Below, one piece after another: positions 36,199 to 40,986 of a stretch of 40,986 nt of DNA. Each line of letters begins with the position of its first letter. The first letter of the stretch is position 1. This stretch comes from an uncultured bacterium (GTDB taxonomy: Bacteria > Verrucomicrobiota > Kiritimatiellia > PWTM01). The notes beneath the pieces were generated by a model. It saw nothing but the letters and a program-made list of their open reading frames with translations. It did not search any database and was not told the DNA's origin. The DNA lies in NCBI GenBank assembly GCA_938005705.1, contig CALLML010000037.1:1-40986 (forward strand), in the 5' to 3' direction. The position numbers and the translations under genes were made by a program.

Positions 36199-36678
36199 TT
36201 AAAAACCAATTTGCTTGGATCCCATCCGCAAATCGCGCGGCGTCACCCGTCGCGCTGCGGCTTCCCAGTGCCGCGGATTCCACAATTCAAAACCATCGAA
36301 GTGCGAAACGAGCATCACCTCATCCGTGATGTGCGCGTGTGCCAGCAGCTCGTCTTTCACGCGAATACGGCCCTGCACATCCCAGCTCAGCAACTCCGAA
36401 CGCGACGCCAGCGTGCGGAGAAACTGCCGCGCCTTGTCGTCCGCCATCGAGAGCTTCCGAATACGTTCGATGCGATCGCTCATGAACCGCGCCGGATACA
36501 CGACCACGCACGGATCTGTGACGCTCGGCAGCACAAAGACCTGCGGCGGTTGACCGATCACCTCACGCCACGGCGCGGGTATCGTGATGCGTCGCTTCGG
36601 GTCGAGCGCATGGCGGAACTGGCTGACGAAAAGCCCCGTTAGCGGCGCTGCCGACTCCGCTGTGACCCGATCACCCAC
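36199..36678 (-). CDS. mraZ: MraZ transcriptional regulator / SpoVT-AbrB fold (GTG start)
   Basis: 159 aa; FVSQFRHALDPKRRITIPAPWREVIG and RQFLRTLASRSELLSWDVQGRIRVKDELLAHAHITDEVMLVSHFDGFELWNPRHWE (two MraZ repeats). First gene of the dcw cluster. Confidence 0.95.
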   Translation of the reverse strand: MGDRVTAESAAPLTGLFVSQFRHALDPKRRITIPAPWREVIGQPPQVFVLPSVTDPCVVVYPARFMSDRIERIRKLSMADDKARQFLRTLASRSELLSWDVQGRIRVKDELLAHAHITDEVMLVSHFDGFELWNPRHWEAAARRVTPRDLRMGSKQIGF

Positions 36679-36693
36679 GACGATGTACTCCTA

Positions 36694-36751
36694 TGACACT
36701 ATTCCACACTTTGCCCCACCACGTGTCAACCGTTTTTCGAAAAAATTTTTT
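36694..36751 (-). promoter_or_regulatory. dcw promoter with MraZ-box-like 10-bp repeats and upstream A6T6 tract
   Basis: Minus strand: TTGACA (36724-36729), 17-bp spacer, TGGAAT (36701-36706); GTGGGG, GTGTGG and GTGTCA at exact 10-bp steps (36714-36719, 36704-36709, 36694-36699); AAAAAATTTTTT at 36740-36751 upstream of the -35. Confidence 0.7.
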
Positions 36752-36830
36752 GTGTGTCCTGGCCTTGTTTCAGCAGGCGGTTTCGACGCGCTTGCGGACG
36801 CCCGCCCATCTTGTACACTCGTGCCCATCC

Positions 36831-38120
36831 ATGTCCCCAGAGCAACTTCAGAATGCCCCTTCGAGAACGGTGATTGCGCGCCTGCTCACCGAATGGCTGC
36901 AGTCCGGCGCCTTTCCCGATCGGATGCTCGAATCCGTCACGCGAGACGCCCCCTTCATTCGGGAAGTGACGCTCGGCGTCGTTCGGCGGCTGGGGACATT
37001 GCGATGGCTGCGGCGTCACTTCGCACCACGCGAGCCTGAACCGCCTGTCGCCGCCGCGCTTTATGCGGGCTGGTATGAGCTGCTCTACATGGAAAACCCC
37101 GCGCCACACGCCGTCGTCAACGAGTCGGTCGAGGCGGCGCGGCGACTGGGCGCCGTGCGCGCAGTGGGTTTCATTAATGCCCTCCTGCGACGAGCGGCAC
37201 GAGAAAAAACGGAATGGTTGCGGACCGTCGAACGTCAAGCGCCGCCTGTGCGCCTGTCGCATCCGCCACAGCTATATGATCGGTGGATACGGCAATACGG
37301 ACAGCGCAACGCCCTGCGCCTCTGCCAATGGAACAACGAACGCGCGGAGACGATCATCCGTCCCCGTCCCGGCCGGGCGCCAACCGGCGAGTACCGCGCG
37401 CGGCTTCGCGCCGCGGGAATAGACGCTACGCCACATCCGTTCGATCCCGACCGTTTTCTCGTGTTGCCCCTTGGCGTTTCGCCACCTGATCTGCCCGGAT
37501 TTGCAGATGGCGACGTCTATGTCCAGGACCCGGCCACGGCGGCGGCTGTGGACCTCTTGAATCCGCGCCCTGGCGAGCACGTGCTAGACGCTTGCGCCGC
37601 GCCCGGCGGCAAAACGATCCTCATCGCCGAGCGCCTCGCAGGCCGGGGATGCCTCGTGGCCACGGACCTGCACGAGGATCGTCTGGAACGACTCCGAGAA
37701 AATCTTGCGCGATGCGGACTTCCGGAAACGGCTATTCTGCGCGCCGATGCGTCTGACGCCAACGCCCTTCGCCGCGCCGCCCCGGCCGGCGGATTTGATG
37801 CCGCCTTGCTCGACGCTCCCTGCACCAACACCGGCGTCATCCGACGCCGGCCCGACGTCCGCTGGACCTTCTCGTCGGCCCGACTGACACGGTTGAGGAA
37901 TTTACAGGAGCGCCTCCTCGACGGAGTCTCGCAGGTCATTCGCGCTGGCGGACGAATCGTTTACAGCACCTGCAGTCTCGAGCCCGAAGAAGACGAGGAA
38001 ATGGTCCTCGCCTGGACCGCACGCCACCCCGACTGGAAGGCCTCGCGCGCGCGAAAACTTTTCCCCCCTGACACGCGCACCGACGGCGCGTATGTGGTTC
38101 TTTTGCGACGTGCAGGATGA
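36831..38120 (+). CDS. rsmB: 16S rRNA (cytosine(967)-C(5))-methyltransferase (NusB + Fmu domains)
   Basis: Start at 36831 (MSPEQLQNAPSRTVIARLLTEWL). NusB-like N-terminus; VLDACAAPGGKTILIAERL, LLDAPCTNTGVIRRRPDVRW, GRIVYSTCSLEPEEDEEMV. Confidence 0.95.
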   Translation: MSPEQLQNAPSRTVIARLLTEWLQSGAFPDRMLESVTRDAPFIREVTLGVVRRLGTLRWLRRHFAPREPEPPVAAALYAGWYELLYMENPAPHAVVNESVEAARRLGAVRAVGFINALLRRAAREKTEWLRTVERQAPPVRLSHPPQLYDRWIRQYGQRNALRLCQWNNERAETIIRPRPGRAPTGEYRARLRAAGIDATPHPFDPDRFLVLPLGVSPPDLPGFADGDVYVQDPATAAAVDLLNPRPGEHVLDACAAPGGKTILIAERLAGRGCLVATDLHEDRLERLRENLARCGLPETAILRADASDANALRRAAPAGGFDAALLDAPCTNTGVIRRRPDVRWTFSSARLTRLRNLQERLLDGVSQVIRAGGRIVYSTCSLEPEEDEEMVLAWTARHPDWKASRARKLFPPDTRTDGAYVVLLRRAG

Positions 38121-38323
38121 ATTGCGGTATGTGCTGCATCTGTTGAGCACAAGGGACTGCCCACGTTATGGCGGCAATTATCCCCCGCGGCCAACGATCG
38201 CCGTCACAACGATCAATGGTCGGGATGGAGCAAAGGACGATTGCCGCCTTTTCGCCGAGTATGACGGCCTTCGGCGCCTCGCAGCGAGGCGGGGGGCGAT
38301 GTATCCCAAAACCTCGAAAGCAT

Positions 38324-38372
38324 TTTTCCAAGCCTTGGAAAAAAGTGTGATGAAATCTTCCAAGCCTTGGAA
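38324..38372. repeat. Second cluster of the TTCCAAGCCTTGGAA palindrome, two copies, centres 32 bp apart
   Basis: TTTTCCAAGCCTTGGAAAA at 38324-38342 and TTCCAAGCCTTGGAA at 38358-38372; same core and spacing as the 6029-6172 array. Confidence 0.93.
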
Positions 38373-38488
38373 AACGAATCGGAGAATGAGGTTTCGATTC
38401 CGACGCCGTTTCTCCGCGAGGCGCGGGAGGAAAGAAGGCGCCCTTCATGGAGGCGGGAAACGGCAGGCGAAATGCCAAATCCGTGTTT

Positions 38489-38517
38489 TTGGCAAAATAA
38501 CGCACACCGCGTATTAT
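38489..38517 (+). promoter_or_regulatory. Sigma70-like promoter TTGGCA-N17-TATTAT for the GH88/sulfatase genes
   Basis: Five of six matches in each hexamer with 17-bp spacing, 31 nt upstream of the GH88 ATG. Confidence 0.65.
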
Positions 38518-38548
38518 ATTTCAAACATCATAACCGGAGACGCTCGTC

Positions 38549-39937
38549 ATGATTCATTCGCCTATAAACCTATGCCCCGAAGACCTTCGCGCCGACCTGA
38601 ACCGGATGTGGGATCGCTCCGCCCGATGCATTGAGGCCATCGAGCGCGAGTTCGATCCCGATGCTGGCGCGCCCGTCTTCACCGTGGACGGACGCTACAC
38701 CGCTCGCGGCTGGACGGAGTGGACCCAGGGCTTTCAGTACGGCGCCGCCCTGCTGCAATTCGACGCCACCTCCGAAACGCGTTTTCTCGAGATCGGGCGA
38801 CGCCGCACGATCGAACGCATGGCCCCCCACCTGACGCATTTTGGCGTGCACGACCATGGCTTCAACAATGTCAGTACGTATGGGCACCTCCTCCGACTGG
38901 CGTGGGAACGACGCCTTGACGCTTCCGATTGGGAAATCCGATTCTACGAACTCGCGCTCAAAGTGTCGGGAGCCGTGCAAGCTCGCCGCTGGACCACGCT
39001 GCGGGATGGCATGGGTTACATTTATTCGTTCAATGGCCCCCACTCGCTCTTCGCTGACACCATCCGCTCGCTGCGCGCCCTGGCCGTTTCCCACCTGCTG
39101 GGCCACGTATATTGTGGCGAGAACGATGAACGTGTCTCTTTGCTGGAGCGCCTCATCCGTCATGCCGAGGCGACGGCCCGCTGGTCGGTCTATTATGGCG
39201 AAGGCCGTGACGCCTACGACGTGCGCGGGCGCGTTGCGCATGAAAGTATTTTCAACCTGAATGACGGGCGTTATCGCTGCCCGAATTCACAGCAGGGATA
39301 CTCACCGTTCAGTACCTGGACCCGCGGTCTTGCGTGGGTCATGCTGGGTTTCGCCGAACAACTGGAGTTTCTCACCACACGCCCGGAGGGGGAACTGGAA
39401 TCATTCGGCGGGCGTGCGGCAGTGGAGAGATTCCTGCGACGAGCTGCGGAGGCGACCTGCGATTTCTATATCGAGAACACGCCGACCGACGGCGTGCCCT
39501 ACTGGGACACGGGCGCTCCCAACCTTCACCGGCTGGGCGACTATCTGAACCGGCCGTCTGATCCGTTCAACGATTGGGAACCGGTGGACAGCTCTGCCGC
39601 CGCCATTGCCGCGCAAGCGCTGCTGCGCTTCGGCCATATACTCGGCGAGAACGATGCGGGCCGTCGCTATTGGCAGGCCGGATTGACCACGTTGAGGGCA
39701 CTGCTCAACGAGCCCTATCTGAATCACGACGATCGGCATCAGGGCCTGTTGCTGCACTCTATTTATCACCGACCCAACGGTTGGGATCGCATTCCCCCCG
39801 GCGCGCGCAGTCCGCGCGGCGAATCCAGCATGTGGGGCGACTACCATGTACGCGAGGCGGCCCTGTATGTGCAGCGCCTCATGGACGACCGACCGTACCT
39901 GACCTTCTGGCCGAGTGGAAAACAGGATGAGCGATGA
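38549..39937 (+). CDS. GH88-family unsaturated glucuronyl hydrolase-like protein
   Basis: 462 aa; HDHGFNNVSTYGHLLRLA, SRGLAWVMLG-type segment STWTRGLAWVMLGFAEQLEF, VPYWDTGAPN, DSSAAAIAAQALLRFG, SMWGDYHVREAAL. Confidence 0.9.
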   Translation: MIHSPINLCPEDLRADLNRMWDRSARCIEAIEREFDPDAGAPVFTVDGRYTARGWTEWTQGFQYGAALLQFDATSETRFLEIGRRRTIERMAPHLTHFGVHDHGFNNVSTYGHLLRLAWERRLDASDWEIRFYELALKVSGAVQARRWTTLRDGMGYIYSFNGPHSLFADTIRSLRALAVSHLLGHVYCGENDERVSLLERLIRHAEATARWSVYYGEGRDAYDVRGRVAHESIFNLNDGRYRCPNSQQGYSPFSTWTRGLAWVMLGFAEQLEFLTTRPEGELESFGGRAAVERFLRRAAEATCDFYIENTPTDGVPYWDTGAPNLHRLGDYLNRPSDPFNDWEPVDSSAAAIAAQALLRFGHILGENDAGRRYWQAGLTTLRALLNEPYLNHDDRHQGLLLHSIYHRPNGWDRIPPGARSPRGESSMWGDYHVREAALYVQRLMDDRPYLTFWPSGKQDER

Positions 39938-40986
39938 ACGTCCTGCTCATCACCAGTGACCAACAGCATTGGAGCACGCTAGGCGTGTTGAATCCCGAAA
40001 TCCGCACGCCGGCACTGGACGCGCTGGCGTTGGAGGGATCACTTTTCGAGCGGGCCTATTGTCCCAATCCCACCTGCACTCCGACGCGCGCCTCGATGAT
40101 CACGGGCCTCTACCCCTCCCAGCATGGCGCCTACAGTCTCGGCACCCGGCTGAATGAGAAGGTTCTGGCGGTGGGCGACGTGTTTCGTTCGGCGGGCTGG
40201 CGCACCGCCCTGGTGGGCAAGGCCCATTTCCAGCCGCTGGCAGGAACAAAGGAGTATCCATCCCTGGAGTCGTATCCGATTTTGCAGGACCTCGAGTTCT
40301 GGCGCAACTTCCATGGCCCTTTCTACGGCTTCGAACATGTGGACCTGGCGCGCAATCACACGGACGAACCGCATGTCGGCCAGCACTATGCCATCTGGCT
40401 GGAAGAAAACGGTTGCGCCAACTGGCGCGACTATTTTCGGAAGCCCACCGGTCATGTGAATCGCCACGATTTCCACTGGCCGATTCCGGAGCGCTATCAC
40501 TACAACGCATGGATTGCGGAACGGGTCAATGCCCTTATGACGCAGTACGCCGAGCGAAAAGAACCGTTCTTCCTCTGGGCCAGTTTCTTCGATCCCCATC
40601 CTCAGTGCATGGCGCCGGAACCGTGGGCCACCCTGTACGACCCCGACCGCTTGACATTGCCCCGCGGCCGCCCCGGCGAACATGATCGCAATCCGCCTCA
40701 TTTCCGTTTGACTCAGGAAACAAATCCCGATTTCAGCGCCTACCGTTTCCCGGGTTCGCAAGGGCTACACGGGATGCATTCGCACCTGACCTCCGAGGAA
40801 GATAAACGACGCACGCTCGCCGTCTATTACGGCATGGTGAGTTTGCTGGACAAATATATCGGCATCATTCTCGATCACCTGCGACGCCTCGATCTCGCCG
40901 ATGACACCCTGATCGTATTCACCTCCGACCACGGCCATTTTCTAGGCCAACACGGATTCGTGGCAAAGGGGCCGTTTCATTACGAG
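39934..40986 (+). CDS. Sulfatase (formylglycine-dependent, Cys-type), truncated by the right window edge
   Basis: ATG at 39934 overlaps the GH88 stop (ATGA). MNVLLITSDQQHWSTLG, CTPTRASMITGLYPSQHG matching CxPxR, VGKAHFQP, FTSDHGHFLGQHGFVAKGPF. Frame open to the window end. Confidence 0.95.
   Translation, partial: MNVLLITSDQQHWSTLGVLNPEIRTPALDALALEGSLFERAYCPNPTCTPTRASMITGLYPSQHGAYSLGTRLNEKVLAVGDVFRSAGWRTALVGKAHFQPLAGTKEYPSLESYPILQDLEFWRNFHGPFYGFEHVDLARNHTDEPHVGQHYAIWLEENGCANWRDYFRKPTGHVNRHDFHWPIPERYHYNAWIAERVNALMTQYAERKEPFFLWASFFDPHPQCMAPEPWATLYDPDRLTLPRGRPGEHDRNPPHFRLTQETNPDFSAYRFPGSQGLHGMHSHLTSEEDKRRTLAVYYGMVSLLDKYIGIILDHLRRLDLADDTLIVFTSDHGHFLGQHGFVAKGPFHYE

Noticed and set aside
36693-36830. 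N-terminal extension of rsmB
   Set aside because: Runs through the mraZ promoter region; the RsmB N-terminus matches the start at 36831.

Overview
The window is a gene-dense, GC-rich bacterial chromosome segment. A PVC-superphylum-like host is possible, but that is inference only. From left to right it contains: (1) the 3' part and likely right end of an ISL3-type insertion sequence; (2) a VUT/YhhQ-like transporter, a TPR-like protein and a large polytopic membrane protein fused to a GH10 domain; (3) shikimate kinase; (4) an array of five TTTTCCAAGGCTTGGAAAA palindromes spaced 31-32 bp; (5) a DeoR regulator and 2-oxoacid dehydrogenase operon (fused E1 alpha-beta, E2, E3), divergent from a URO-D-family protein; (6) a Popeye/CNMP-like membrane protein, a GH20 hexosaminidase and two CNNM/CorC-type proteins; (7) yjbQ, a polysaccharide deacetylase, a large GT39-like protein, a small outer-membrane-like protein, a NYN/PIN-like protein and gmd; (8) a minus-strand dcw cluster (mraZ, small ORF, rsmH, ftsL-like, ftsI, murE, murF, mraY, murD, LysM protein, ftsW/rodA); (9) rsmB, a second pair of the same palindromes with the same 32-bp spacing, a good sigma70-like promoter, and a GH88 plus sulfatase pair running off the right edge. 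The most unusual signal is the palindrome family, whose centres are phased at about three DNA helical turns in two unlinked intergenic regions. No tRNA, rRNA or CRISPR array was recognised.
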